Below, one piece after another: positions 45,290 through 56,352 of a stretch of 64,000 nt of DNA (positions within the stretch are counted from its first letter, which is position 1; every line of letters starts with the position of its first letter). The position numbers and the translations under genes are program-made. The DNA is taken from contig OY741287.1 in the NCBI GenBank assembly GCA_963514095.1, positions 13,536,944 through 13,600,943 on the forward strand, given 5' to 3'. Source of the stretch: Eutrigla gurnardus. Lineage: Eukaryota; Chordata; Actinopteri; Perciformes; Triglidae. The notes beneath the pieces are model-generated. The model saw only the letters and a list, made by a program, of their open reading frames with translations. It ran no database searches and was not told where the DNA came from.

Positions 45290-46202
45290 AAAGAAATACT
45301 GGGACCCAGGATGAACAGGGATAAAGAAAAAGAACAGGAGGAGAGGATAGTGGTTGGATCTGGAACTTACAGGAAGAATAGGATTAACGGGAGTGTTACA
45401 GGGGCTGGAGGTAGGTATTATTATGCCTTGTTCTAACAGGGACTCTGCGTCGGGTTTAAGGGGATACTGGTGTTTCTTTGGGAGTGGTTTATCTGGGTTG
45501 ACATTATTATTTTATTTTTTTCATTAGAAGCAGAAAGAATCAGTCCTACATCAATAGGGTGGGAGTACCACAAAGCAGGAGGGATCTGGGAGAGAAAATG
45601 GGAGGAGGTTGTGGATGGAGAAATAGGCTGGGGGGCTAGGTGTCGTTCTGTCTGCGAAAGGGCTGAAAAGATAACAGGTTGTGGGTCAAAAAAGACACAC
45701 AGGATGTACCCCAAAGAGCCAACCTTGTACAGTGGATGACTGGCTACAGTATCACAAAATGTTTTTTCATTACAACATTGGAATAACTTTACCATCTTGC
45801 CCAGCTCCAATGTGAGTAAGGGAAACCAGAACAAAGAGTCAGATATTTCAGAAATCAGCCAAGAAAGGAAAGGAGAAGTGGGTTGTTTGGTTATGTGGTC
45901 ATAGATTGTTTGAAGTTGTAAAGAAAGTTGAGGAGGGGGCAACTGGCAAGCATAGGTCACTGATCGGCAAACCTGTTGTAGCGTAGAAAACGCAGTATTA
46001 ACATTAGCATCAGGTACATCAAGATATACCCCATCAGGGGTGCATTAATGGTGCAGCCAAATTGACATAAATCATGACCCGGTAAGTTCAGAGGGGTACC
46101 AGTAGCCATTAGAAAGGCATGTTCTCCAGATAGGGGGCCTAATTCCACTGTCATTGTAGTACTTACTGGATTTTGTTTAGTGATGCCAACCTCAGAGGAC
46201 AA
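45290..46202 (-). mobile_element. Retrovirus-like protease-to-RT fragment
   Basis: Minus frames 45957-46202, 45433-45960 and the stretch to about 45290 give a region of pro-pol: a protease-like segment (MATGTPLNLPGHDLC), a linker ending IPPALW..DVGLI, and then the entry of RT (QYPLKPDAESLLEQGIIIP). The order and motifs are those of gamma/epsilon-type vertebrate retroviruses, known in fish. Frameshifts separate the parts and nothing follows the RT entry. It abuts the gypsy fragment without a shared boundary, so the two are independent. Confidence 0.55.
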
Positions 46203-46270
46203 GTCTTTAGGACCCAGGACCCTCTTGCTGTGAGACGAGACTGCTACCCACTACACCACCGTGCAGCCCA
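46203..46270 (-). mobile_element. SINE head fragment
   Basis: About 60 bases match the tRNA-like head of the SINE at 36289-36668 (gggctgcacggtggtgtagtgg on the minus strand). Confidence 0.85.
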
Positions 46271-46555
46271 CCAACATAATTATTAACGAGAAATTTAAAA
46301 AATGAAAATAATACATTTACAAATATATATATAACTAATATTAACAAAAGGTAAAAATGGGTTTATGTAGACAAACCAACAAACTAGTTAAAGATTAACA
46401 ACACTTAAAAGCGCAAAGTACGAACAGTATGTGAAACCTGAAATAATAAAATAGAAAAATAATGTATTTACAAAAAAGACTAAAATAGCAACAGGTTCGG
46501 AAAATGCATTAAAACAGACAGACAACCAACTAGTTAGTGAAGCGATACTACACTC
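46271..46555. other. AT-rich spacer, nothing recognised
   Basis: Two similar half-repeats (aataataaaatagaaaaataatg.. and acaaaccaac..) are visible, but no feature I can name. Confidence 0.4.
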
Positions 46556-46921
46556 TTAGAAATAAGGGTTCCAATAGGGTTCTTCTACAAGGGCTGAGGT
46601 TCTACCTGGAACTTCTGCTGAAAAACCCTTTCCCGAAGAATGGGTTTTTCAAGGGTTCTTGGTAACACAAATGGTTCCAGTAAGAACCATTTTGATCCAG
46701 AGAACCATTTTTGGAAGAAAGAGTTCTTCAGGGATTGTTGAAAGCATGGGTATAAGATCCTGTGTCACCAGGAACATACTTCCTGATAACACTTACCAAT
46801 AATGGCACAAAATACAATTCCTTGTGACTACTGATACAAATACTTTTCATATCCATTTTTTCTGTTTATTTGTTTTTTCTTCTTCTCCAGATCCTGTTGA
46901 TCAAACTGTAACATAATTGCC

Positions 46922-46998
46922 CGTCATTGGGATTTGAACACCTGCCACAGAGTCTAAAGTCACTGGCAGTAGTGACTGAGCTAATGAGCTAGCTGCCT
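46922..46998 (-). pseudogene. tRNA-like pseudogene
   Basis: The minus strand reads agctagctcattagctcagt and later ggtgttcaaatcccaat, i.e. A- and B-box-like sequence about 40 bases apart. Degenerate. Confidence 0.45.
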
Positions 46999-47349
46999 TG
47001 AGTCATCAGGTCCACCATACTAGTCTATTACCTTACACCTTCTTGAAATACAAATAATGGCAGTCCTATAACTGAAATGTTCTGTTACCAATTTATTTTC
47101 ACAACCATTAATTATAAGACAGCAACAAATCTTGTTGACCCAGGCAAAGATTAGCTGTGACTGGGATTTTAACCCCCATGCTGCTAATCTAAAGTCTGTA
47201 CCATTACCCACTGAGCAATCCAGCAGAATGCATAGATCAGGGACTCCTCTGACTCGCCACACTCACTAACACAGCCAGGTTGACAGCTCCTTCATGTCAG
47301 TGGTCAGACAGAGAGAGCTGATCATGTGTCTGTTTGGCTCTGTCCGACA

Positions 47350-47412
47350 ATTAGCTCAGTTGGCTAGGAGCTGGTTCTTGGTGCCAGATGATGTGGGATC
47401 AAACCCCAGCAA
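47350..47412 (+). pseudogene. tRNA-like pseudogene
   Basis: An A-box-like ttagctcagttggctagg and a B-box-like gggatcaaacccc lie at tRNA-like spacing. The acceptor stem does not pair, so it is not a functional tRNA. Confidence 0.45.
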
Positions 47413-47629
47413 GGGTGATAATGGTAACACATCAAAATACCTGGTAGCCTTTGTGTAACAAATGTACACATTTTTAGAGTCATGGTAGATGATGTTTGAC
47501 AAAAACATATCAGAATTTTACCTCAAAAACTGATTTTTTTTCTACAGTGGTTTCAAATCTGCAGCAGTTAAAGTTTAGTTACACTACTCCCTTCTTCAGG
47601 AGGAAATGACTCACAGCAAAGAAGTATAG

Positions 47630-47715
47630 CCTGGGGAATTGAACCCAGTGTCCCTGCAGCAAGGACATAACCCCTCTTTCTGGGGCATTTAAGTGAGCTA
47701 TACTACTCACTGGAC
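47630..47715 (-). pseudogene. tRNA-like pseudogene
   Basis: The minus strand contains tatagctcacttaaatg followed by gggttcaattccccag. Degenerate tRNA-like unit, repeated in the inverted copy at about 54605-54690. Confidence 0.45.
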
Positions 47716-48120
47716 AAAGGCTTTTGAAAGAAACTTGATCTAGAGATACAGTTTGAGGTTGTGAGTTCAAGGCCTGGCTGATGCAAAGTGACCATGTTAA
47801 TGCCTACTGAGGTGATGTGTGGATTGTGTGACAGACAATTTGAAAAATATTAAGCAATTATTTTACAGACAATTTTAATCATGTATTTGTCTCCTCCTCA
47901 TACTTTTCCATGATCGGCCTAATCCCATGGCTGCTGTACTCTGCATTCCATCAACGTGACTTGAGGCACTCTCTGCTAAGTAACCATGGGAATTTATCCG
48001 ACCAAACTAGCCTGCCCCGGGCCAGGCTAACCATCAGGCTTACTGATGGTTAGCAGAGAAGGCGGGTTTCAGAGAAGGCGGTCTGTCGGAAACAACTTTT
48101 GACCTTTTCATATTTCATAT

Positions 48121-49150
48121 TTCAAGGGTTTTATCTAGAACCCACACAGGGAGTTCCACTAAGAACCCTTTCGTATTTCAAGGGTTTTATCTGGAACCCA
48201 CACAGGGAGTTCCACTAAGAACCCTTTCGTATTTCAAGGGTTTCATCTAGAACCCACACAGGGAGTTCCACTAAGAACCCTTTCGTATTTCAAGGGTTTT
48301 ATCTGGAACCCACACAGGGAGTTCCACTAAGAACCCTTTCGCATTTCAAGGGTTTCATCTAGAACCCACACAAGGAGTTCCACTAAGAACCCTTTCATAT
48401 TTCAAGGGTTTCATCTAGAACCCACACAAGGAGTTCCACTAAGAACCCTTTCGTATTTCAAGGGTTTTTATCTGGAACCCACACAGGGAGTTCCACTAAG
48501 AACCCTTTCGTATTTCAAGGGTTTCATCTAGAACCCACACAAGGAGTTCCACTAAGAACCCTTTCATTTTCAAGAGTTTCATCTTGAACCTACAAAAGGA
48601 GTTCCACCAAGAACACTTTCATATTTCAAGGGTTTCATCTAGAACCCACACAAGGAGTTCCACTAAGAACCCTTTCGTATTTCAAGGGTTTTATCTAGAA
48701 CCCACACAGGGAGTTCCACTAAGAACCCTTTCGTATTTCAAGGGTTTTATCTGGAACCCACACAGGGAGTTCCACTAAGAACCCTTTCATATTTCAAGGG
48801 TTTTATCTAGAACCCACACAGGGAGTTCCACTAAGAACCCTTTCGCATTTCAAGGGTTTCATCTAGAACCCACACAAGGAGTTCCACTAAGAACCCTTTC
48901 ATATTTCAAGGGTTTCATCTAGAACCCACACAAGGAGTTCCACTAAGAACCCTTTCGTATTTCAAGGGTTTTATCTGGAACCCACACAGGGAGTTCCACT
49001 AAGAACCCTTTCGTATTTCAAGGGTTTCATCTAGAACCCACACAAGGAGTTCCACTAAGAACCCTTTCGTTTTTCAAGAGTTTCATCTTGAACCTACAAA
49101 AGGAGTTCCACCAAGAACACTTTCATGTTTCAAGGGTTTCATCTAGACCT
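48121..49150. repeat. 56-bp minisatellite, about 18 copies, 9-unit higher order
   Basis: The unit (ttcaagggttttatctagaa, then cccacacagggagttccact, then aagaaccctttcgtat) is repeated about 18 times. Variant units recur 504 bases apart: the gcatttcaagg variant at 48341 and 48845, and the aagagtttcatcttgaacc variant at about 48573 and 49077. A block of nine units was therefore duplicated as a whole. Confidence 0.93.
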
Positions 49151-49427
49151 CACACAGGGGGTTCTAAAAACATCCCTTTTCACAAATAACTGTCTTGTCC
49201 TCTGAGGGTTCTATAAAGAACCATATTGTATTCTACAGATCAGTTTAGTTCATATTATATTGTGGTCATTTATCATGTTGACATTGAACAAACATTCAAA
49301 AGATTTTAATGAGAAAAACATTTATTTAAAGATAGTCCAACAGAACAGGCTGTGTAGCTCCCAGGGGAGAACAGGTCAAAAGTCAGCATAGGCCCAGTGG
49401 AATTAGCAACATGACAGGCCAGACACA

Positions 49428-50220
49428 TCATGCTGTCCTCAGTCGTGGATTTGTGTAATCTCCAGCAATGGTGACATGGCCTAGAAAAGGGAGACAAAAA
49501 AGAGTTTGAGCTAAGCTAGGTTGAGGAGGCGCATCGCAAATTACAGGTTTGTTCCAAAGATAGGAAGATTTTGGAGGAGAACTTGTGTAAGTTCCGCTGC
49601 TGGTTTCTTCACCATCTGTGTCAGAGCAATGGGAAGCTGCGTAGCCGTTACCGCTGTCTCTCGAGTGAGCTTGTCTTGAAGGACTTTGTGTCTGCTGGTA
49701 ACTGTTCCCATCTTCTGCATGGCGGGGGAGTTGTATTTTCACTACAAAAAGAGTGGGAGTCGGAGAAGCCTGAATCACACTGACTGGACGAGTCTGCTGG
49801 GGGAGGACATTCTGGTTTAGCCATCGACCACCTGTTCTAGTAGGACACAAACTGGGACTCTGTGGTGTGCAGGCCCTCTAAATAATGCCTGGCTCTCATG
49901 TCTGCTGCTTGAGCGTCGTGGAGGCGACAAGCACTTTGCTCCTCTAGTGCAACCACTTTTTCCTCTAGGGCGGCTTTACTCTGAACCAAGAGACAGGTTT
50001 GTTTGTAGAAAGTCAGTAGCAAGCATTTTAATAATGGACCCTTGGATGATGTTACTACATCAGATCTGCTGTTCAGTAACAAGTTGATCTCATCTTGGCA
50101 CTCACTGAGATTTAGTTTCTGCAAAAACTCAGAGTAGCCTGTCTGAAGGCTCTGTGCCACAGATGAGATGAACTGTTTGCTCTCCATTGTGTCTGGAGAG
50201 AAAGGAGGGGGGTTATGCAA
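49428..50220 (-). CDS. Two reading frames of unknown protein (coiled coil, then Ser/Thr-rich)
   Basis: 49837-50220 encodes 127 residues with MESKQFISSVAQSLQTGYSE, a Leu-rich helix and a coiled-coil-like stretch (SKAALEEKVVALEEQS). 49428-49850 overlaps it in another frame and is Pro/Ser/Thr/Gln-rich. A single frameshift would join them, and codon usage looks coding in both. I do not recognise a family. A gag-like protein of an LTR element is possible, since retrovirus-like pol lies downstream on the same strand at 45290-46202, but this is not shown. Confidence 0.35.
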
Positions 50221-50387
50221 ATCACCTGATAAGGTGACTGGCGGTTCTTTTTTAGAGAGGTCAGCTTCACCCTCTAATGATTCTATACAGCAACTCAGAC
50301 TTACTGTAGGCTGCTTACTTAATTCTTTGCCAAAGGCACACTAACTGAAATGCACGGCAGGAACAGTTAGGGAACTATTTTGAAATT

Positions 50388-50675
50388 TTGACTCGAGCTA
50401 GAACCCGTGGTGGAAACAGCAAGGTACAATTTCAACGTTCACAGAGTCGGTACACTGTGGCTCAATCCTCTGCTCTACTTCTAGTAAAGGGAGAATCCGG
50501 TGGCTTTACTTGTTCGGTGTTAATCGCAAGAAAAAAAAGGAATGTATTTGTTGTTATACTGATGGAAATGTTAGTATTTTTTTACTGCCTGTGGACTGTC
50601 AATGAGGTGTCTCTAGCACCTCTGGTGAGTAATAACAGTGTTATAACGCGTCTTAGTATCCCTAACCCTGCGTAG
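50388..50675 (+). CDS. Unassigned 95-aa frame with hydrophobic segment
   Basis: The open frame contains a run RKKRNVFVVILMEMLVFFYC that would be membrane-spanning. No homology recognised and no ribosome or splice context; it may be chance. Confidence 0.15.
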   Translation: MTRARTRGGNSKVQFQRSQSRYTVAQSSALLLVKGESGGFTCSVLIARKKRNVFVVILMEMLVFFYCLWTVNEVSLAPLVSNNSVITRLSIPNPA

Positions 50676-51084
50676 TTTGTTAGTATTGTTTTTAAACAAT
50701 TAATGGCTTATCACACCATGCATACACAACCCTCAACTGTATTTGCTTGGCAAAAAGTAACGGGGAGCAAACAAATTGATCCTTGAACATCGATTTCTAA
50801 ACAATGATATTAATAATAACAATTATTAATAATTATATTTAAGATATTATCATGATATAATCATGAATAAACGGGGCACCACCCTGAGATCAGGGAAAAG
50901 ATAACCTAAAACTGTATTCAGTCTCAATATAAAGGTTTTATACTCACATGCCAATCATCGTGATCATTGGCATAGAAGTACAAAACCAATCGAACAATTA
51001 AAAAGGCTTGAAATTTGAGCACTAGCCTTCACAACCTGCTGTTATCCAGTGACATATACACAACAAGCACAAGAGACCGCTAGT
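50676..51084. other. No gene seen
   Basis: AT-rich sequence with aataataacaattattaataatt and a short gatcattggcatag / ccaatcatcgtgatc near-palindrome at about 50952-50980. Nothing further. Confidence 0.4.
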
Positions 51085-51092
51085 TATAATAT

Positions 51093-51654
51093 TAGGGGTA
51101 GGAAAAAAAATCGATATTGCAATATATGGTTGTCGCAATAAATAAATCGATACACTGACCGCAAATATCAATATTTTGGGTCTACGGGTTTTTTTAGACT
51201 CCCTTCGGTGCGTCTAAGAGTTTACGGTTCTCCGGAGCGGATCCGCGGGGGCCGCTCGCTGCACGGGGGTCGATCTGAGCTCCAAGCGGGTTTCACACAG
51301 CCTTGAGGGCATGAGTGCCGACTTTTCGGCCGGGTTTGATTGCCTATTTACGGGCAGGATTCCGAGCGACACGCTAGAGTTTACGGTTCTCCGGACGGAG
51401 CAGAACTGCGGGTTTGCGGTGCATAATTGTAAGCGTGGCCGTGTGCTGGCCAGTGCTGTTGTGAGCTTCGATTGAAGATTGCCTATTCACGGGCAGGATT
51501 CCGGGCGGCGCGTGTTTACCGTGATATAGCGTTGATGAAATTCCTTGCAATATATCGAATATCGCAGATATCGTGTATCGTGATATTATCGTTATCGTGG
51601 GCCAAATATTGTCACAGTATTGAATCGTGAGTTACCCGTATCGTCCCACCCCTA
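51093..51654. mobile_element. hAT MITE with 8-bp TSD (tataatat)
   Basis: Begins TAGGGGTAGGAAAAAAAATCG and ends CGTCCCACCCCTA. Target duplications tataatat lie at 51085-51092 and 51655-51662. The subterminal cgatat-rich sequences are typical of the family. No transposase. Confidence 0.95.
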
Positions 51655-51662
51655 TATAATAT

Positions 51663-52840
51663 AATAAGATTTATTAAAATCAGTAATAATGATCACAATC
51701 AATAACACTGCAATTAACAAAGCCTTATTACCTAACTACCTAACACACAAAGCTAAGCTAAACAACGGAAGACACACGTGGAGTGTGTGTATGTGTGCGT
51801 GTGTGTAGAGAGAGAGAGCAAGAGAGAAAGAGAGATGGCCGGGTGAAGCCACCAGATGGAGCTATTCCTCACAGCGTTCAGGGGCGGAGCCACTGACATC
51901 CGATTGGATCGCGAGAGAGACAGCCACCGGATGGAGCTATGTCCTTAGCGTCCGCCGGAAACAGCTGGCGTAGGACACGTGTGGGGCAGCGTATGTGTGC
52001 GTGTGTGTGTTAGCTGGACACAAACAAAGAGAGGGGGAGAATGCGCGCGCAATATTCTGAGGCTCAGGAGGCGTGTTACTATCACAGGGGGCTGGTGAAT
52101 GAACTGGCGTCCATTCAGCGGGACCGGTCTTTTAACTGATAGTAGACGCTTACTGGGCTCGCGAATATGGCTGAGGTTTAGTCAAAAACACTGTTACAGA
52201 AATCAAGCCAGCGGCGTGGGTACACAATCAGCATTCAAATACAACACGGAAAGCAACAGACTCGGCGGTCCATGATCAAAACTTAAAACATGTTAACAAG
52301 AATTACAAGCATATCTACACTATCAAACTTATGTCTCTGCCCAGACTGATAGCCTCTTACTGGTGTCGTTGCGTAGGTTGCGAATCCATCCTGGCGATGA
52401 CGGCGTTCCTTAACGCGGCGGTAGTTCGTGGGCCCTGGCGTCAGCGGGGGACGTGATGAGTCGGCTTAGTCCAGACGAGAGCGGAGCGGGTTTCCTCTCG
52501 TTGATCAAACTCGAATAAAGAAAACAGTTCGTGTTTCTTTCTTCCGCGGGCGGCAATATAATCGCGGCTTGGCGATTAAGTCAACTTACTTCAGACAGGA
52601 GCTGGTAGCTGGAATGCAGGAACCGGTTTTGTTCCTCTTGTTGCAGGCGAACACAGAGATAATCACGCGGTCGTGGCGATCTCTCAAGATCAGGAAAACG
52701 GGGAGAAGACTGTGGCCTAGGACAAAGGAAACGCTGCAGACATTATCAGTTGGTCTCCTGTGGCAGCGGTATGCTGCGGGTGGAGAAGACCACCTCCTGT
52801 TGGTGGAGAGAGCTGGAAGCCGAACCAGTTCTTAAGATGG
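51663..52840. other. CpG-containing non-coding sequence
   Basis: Contains a GT/GA-rich tract (51785-51835) and two related segments gccaccagatggagctat and gccaccggatggagctat (51848, 51931). No reliable coding frame. It could be the leader of a minus-strand transcription unit starting near 52820. Confidence 0.35.
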
Positions 52841-52846
52841 CGCTGG

Positions 52847-52854
52847 TTTATATA
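52847..52854 (-). promoter_or_regulatory. Possible TATA box
   Basis: The minus strand reads gtgaactatataaaccagcgcc. A TATATAAA with GC-rich flanks and a CpG-rich downstream region fits a promoter, perhaps of an LTR. No transcript evidence. Confidence 0.25.
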
Positions 52855-52959
52855 GTTCACGGCTGCTGCCGGGGACCCCCTGGGGTACCTGCGGTTGTCA
52901 GCCAATAGGGCACCAGTTGTGTGACGTTGCACTTTGCACCTAGGTGAGAAGTGAAACTA

Positions 52960-53305
52960 AAATGGCGGTGTAGTTTTGTATCTCCTTTGTCCCTTTGTTC
53001 TGACCGCATGTGTAGGCTTTTGTAGGCCGCATTGTGTAGTCCTAACGCTGAGGTCCCAACAACTGTGACTTCACAACTTGACTAAGCCATTCACAGTCAA
53101 AAATCAGTGTTTGAGGTCTGATATGTTTTTGCATGGTCCAATGAAAGAAATCTGAGTACACACTGTACGTACTAATTGTGACTGTGGAACAGAATCATGA
53201 GAAAGATAGGGAACCCCACAAAGTTTTCACATTGATTTAAATAATGTTGAAATACTTTTCAGTGTTATGTAACAAGTACTCAACATGTTATTGTTTTATA
53301 TTGTT
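52960..53305. other. No gene seen
   Basis: Short pieces here (cttcacaacttgactaagcca, gatatgtttttg) recur at 54325 and 55110-55195, showing membership in the local repeat family. Confidence 0.4.
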
Positions 53306-53308
53306 ATA

Positions 53309-53372
53309 TATTGTTACAATTACATCAACAACAATATTGTTATATATTGTTGTTGATGTATTTGTAACAATA
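53309..53372. repeat. 28-bp hairpin, 8-base loop
   Basis: 53309-53336 (tattgttacaattacatcaa..) pairs with 53345-53372 at 27 of 28 positions around ttgttata. Such a perfect AT-rich foldback could extrude as a cruciform. Confidence 0.9.
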
Positions 53373-53630
53373 ATGGAAATCTCGGCAAAACCCTCTTTTT
53401 CAAGCCAATGGCACACTTCGGCTTTCGTCCAAGCTGTGTAAGTCATTTCTACAAGAAAACAAACAAACAAGCAAACGAACAAAACCTAACAAGAAACAAA
53501 TGCTTAGTCCACCTTTCACCATAAAAGTCCTCAGCTGGGGTCGAGCATACTGAAATAAGATATTATATTTAGCTCACCTTTATTCTCCGAGGTTTCTTCT
53601 GTTCTCTCTCTCTTCTGTTCTTCTTTGCTC

Positions 53631-54300
53631 TGGGCCCGGTTTCCCGAAGCCTTCTTAAAGCCTTCTTAACGCTACGTCATTCGTAACTCCTACTCAGAGT
53701 TCCTACTTAACATTTTGTGTGTTTCCCGAAACGTTCTTTGCTACGAATCTCTTTCGTACGTCATACGTTGGTAAGAGTGGTCTGGAGCGCTCTTAGAGCC
53801 TTCTTAGCTCTACCGTAGCGATGTTTCAGCTCCTGACGCTTGTCGCCGCCACTGTACAGTAATCCAGAAATCCCCGCTGCGCATGGAACCAGTGTTATGT
53901 TTCATCAATGGTTTTAAGTCATTCATGAAGAAAATAAAAATATAATGCGCATGCATTTCATCACAAGGCTAAGCTTTACCTCAACCTCAGAAGTAGCCTA
54001 GGTATATTACAGTATCATTTAATTAGACGTCGCCGTCCTCAGAGCCGTTTATTTGGAATACATAATTTCATAAGGATCACCTTCAATCCCATGGATATAT
54101 TGACCGACGCCACGGCTATATTGCATACGTTTCGACTACAACGGCAACAAATATGCATGTGATTAAGGATGTAATTGGCTCAATCTCCTCCACTTTTTCT
54201 ATATTCTCTATATCTTTTTTAAACCCTGATGCGGTAGCCCCAAAGTCAGCATTACAATATGATTTTTGCATCAGTTAAGGCTTGGCCTCTGACGTCAAAG
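53631..54300. mobile_element. Possible Harbinger-type element fragment
   Basis: Starts gggcccggtttcccgaagcc, a phrase common at fish PIF/Harbinger ends, followed by ctta-rich degenerate repeats. The other end was not found. Confidence 0.25.
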
Positions 54301-54364
54301 ACCTTCCTTTATCACTGAACTTATGTGCAGCTTCACAACTTGACTAAGCCAGTCAACAGGGTAA

Positions 54365-55835
54365 AGCAGCCATGGGATTAGGCCGATCATGGAAAAGTAT
54401 GAGGAGGAGACAAATATATAAGTAAAATTGTCTGTAAAATAAGTGTTTAATATTTTTCAAATTGGCTGTCACTAATCCACACATCACCTCAGTAGGCATT
54501 AACATGGTCACTCTGCATCAACCAGGCCTTGAATTCACAACTTCAAACTATATCTCTAGATCACGTGACTTGTAACAAACTTTCAAAAGCCTTTGTCCAG
54601 TGAATAGTATAGCTCACTTAAATGCCCCAGAAGGCGGGGTTATATCCTTGTTGTAGGGACCCAGGGTTCAATTCCCCTGGCTACTTCTTTGCTGTGTGTC
54701 ATTACCTCCTGAAGAAGGGAGTAGTGCAGGGGTGCCCAACTCCGGTCCTGGAGAGCCACTGTCCTGCATGTTTTAGGTTTCTCCCTGCTCTTACACACCT
54801 GATTCTAATGATGTGCTCGTTATCAAGCAACTGAAGCTTGTCACAGGTTTGAAAATCATTCGAATCAGGTGTGCTAGAGCAGGGAGAAACCTAAAACATG
54901 CAGGACAGGGGTTGGGCATGCCTTGAGTAGTGTAACTAACTCCGGGCTATTTTTGGCATATTTAGGCAATTCTGAGCTACATACAAGAGAATAGGAAGGC
55001 AAGACAGTTGACATTATAATGTTCATTTTGCACCAGTTGAGTCTGAAATTTCATGTCCAAAGACCATTGTCTATAGCACTGAGGTAATGGACAAGTGGCA
55101 ACGCAACTGTGGCTTCACAAATTGAGTAAGCCATTCACTGTTGCGCAGGCAGATTTGAAACCACTGTAAAAAAAGGTAAAATTCTGATATGTTTTTGTCA
55201 AACGTTACTACCATGACTCTAAAACTTTGTACATTTGTTTTACAAAGACCACCAGGAATTTTGATGTATTACCATTATCACCCTTTCTGGGGATTGAACC
55301 TATGTCGGCTGGCACTAAGAACCAGCTCCTAGCCAACTGAGCCAATTGTCTGGAAGTGTAATCAGCAAGGTATGATGTCTGTCAACATGGGAATTGAACA
55401 TGTGACCTAAAAGCAGAAGTCACACATTGCACAGACAGAGCTAAACAGACACATGATCAGCTCCCTCTGTCTGACCACTGACATGAAGGATCTGTCAACC
55501 TGGCTGTGTTAGTGAGTGTGGTGAGTCAGAGGAGTCCCTGATCTACACATTCTGCTGGATAGCTCAGTGGGTAATGGTGGACCTGATGACTTAACGCAGC
55601 TAGCTGGTTAGCTCAGTAACCACTGCCAGTGACTTTAGACTGGGTGGCAGGAGTTCAAATCCCAAGATGGGCAATTATGTTACAGTTTGATCAACAGTAT
55701 CTGGAGAAGAAGAAAAAAACAAATGAACAAAAAAATGGAAATGAAAAGTATTTGTATCTGTAGTCACAAGGAATTGTATTTTGGACCATTATTGGTAAGT
55801 GTTATTAGGAAGTATGTCCCTGGTGACACACTGGT
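54365..55835 (-). repeat. Copy 2 of inverted duplication with tRNA-like modules
   Basis: Reverse complement of 46745-47945, with a hAT MITE at 54727-54924. tRNA-like units are visible at about 55550-55600 (ggatagctcagtgggtaatgg), 55600-55665 (ctggttagctcag...gagttcaaatccca) and 54605-54690. It ends at 55840-55895 in a common fish 3' tail (gtaaagcgcttcggataaaagcgctata). Confidence 0.75.
54727..54924. mobile_element. hAT MITE with 8-bp TSD (gagtagtg)
   Basis: A long near-palindrome beginning CAGGGGTGCCCAACTCCGGT, with arms cctgcatgttttaggtttctccctg / cagggagaaacctaaaacatgcagg. Perfect duplications gagtagtg lie at 54719-54726 and 54925-54932. It inserted after the 46.7/54.4-kb duplication, since the other copy lacks it. 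Confidence 0.95.
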
Positions 55836-55895
55836 GAATGTCAGTCATTCCTGTAAAGCGCTTCGGATAAAAGCGCTATAAAAATGAGGACCATT

Positions 55896-56343
55896 TTACA
55901 GCGAGTCAATGTATTTTAACCTAATATCAGGGTCTTCAAAACAGAGAACTTTACTCCCCTGCATGATGATAGAGGGTGCTATGCCCAACTGCACCATACC
56001 TATCAGAATCAAGAAGCCATCAAATCCTCTCGAATTGTTGGCTATAAATGTAGATTGATGATAAAAAGGTTTCTTAAAATGTGTGAGGGAAACTGTAACG
56101 CAGTCCAGACCAAAAGCATACCACTCTTCTCCTTGCAGCGTCTTTGTACAGACTAGAAAGGGAATGTGTCTGTGTTTATCATCAACAAACGTCTCCAAAT
56201 CATATGATTTTATCATTGTGCTCTACCTCGCGTGTAAGGGGTTGGATGTAACAAAGGAGCCCCGTTTCGGTTGCCTCTGTGGTGCAGGTTAACGCCTCTC
56301 TACATATTTGACATTTTAATGTAGGGCACTTGTGTTTATCGAT
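55896..56343 (-). mobile_element. Polinton/adintovirus-type DNA polymerase B, exonuclease part
   Basis: Minus frames carry IKSYDLETFVDDKHRHIPFL (exonuclease motif with Asp and Glu) and FIANNSRGFDGFLIL (second motif, Asn..Phe-Asp), then IAPSIIMQGSKVLCF. These mark the protein-primed family-B polymerase of Mavericks/Polintons and related adintoviruses. The frame stops at 55896, where unrelated repeat begins; the polymerase palm is absent. A one-base shift separates the 56200-56421 and 55896-56216 frames. Confidence 0.75.
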
Positions 56344-56352
56344 AGCCACAGG

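Larger units (their letters stand above)
46745..47945 (+). repeat. Copy 1 of inverted duplication with tRNA-like modules
   Basis: This 1.2-kb block is the reverse complement of 54365-55835, apart from small changes and a hAT MITE in the other copy. It contains several degenerate tRNA-like units in both orientations. Examples are ttagctcagttggctagg...gggatcaaacccc at 47350-47410 (+), and on the minus strand units with gttcaaatcccaa (46925-46995) and gggttcaattcccc (47630-47715). No unit folds as a full cloverleaf. Confidence 0.75.
46556..49215. mobile_element. Repeat with ggttct/agaacc ends enclosing tRNA-like block and minisatellite
   Basis: 46556-46745 begins actcttagaaataagggttcc and is full of ggttctt and aagaacc; 49130-49215 ends with ctctgagggttctataaagaaccat. 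Such ends recur in fish DNA transposons, but I cannot name the superfamily. Between them lie the tRNA-like region (46745-47945) and the 56-bp array. Confidence 0.45.

Noticed and set aside
48121..49150. CRISPR-like array.
   Set aside because: The units are contiguous with no unique spacers, and the context is a vertebrate transposon.
46922..55665. Functional tRNA genes.
   Set aside because: A- and B-box-like sequences are present, but the acceptor stems do not pair and the anticodon arms are degenerate.
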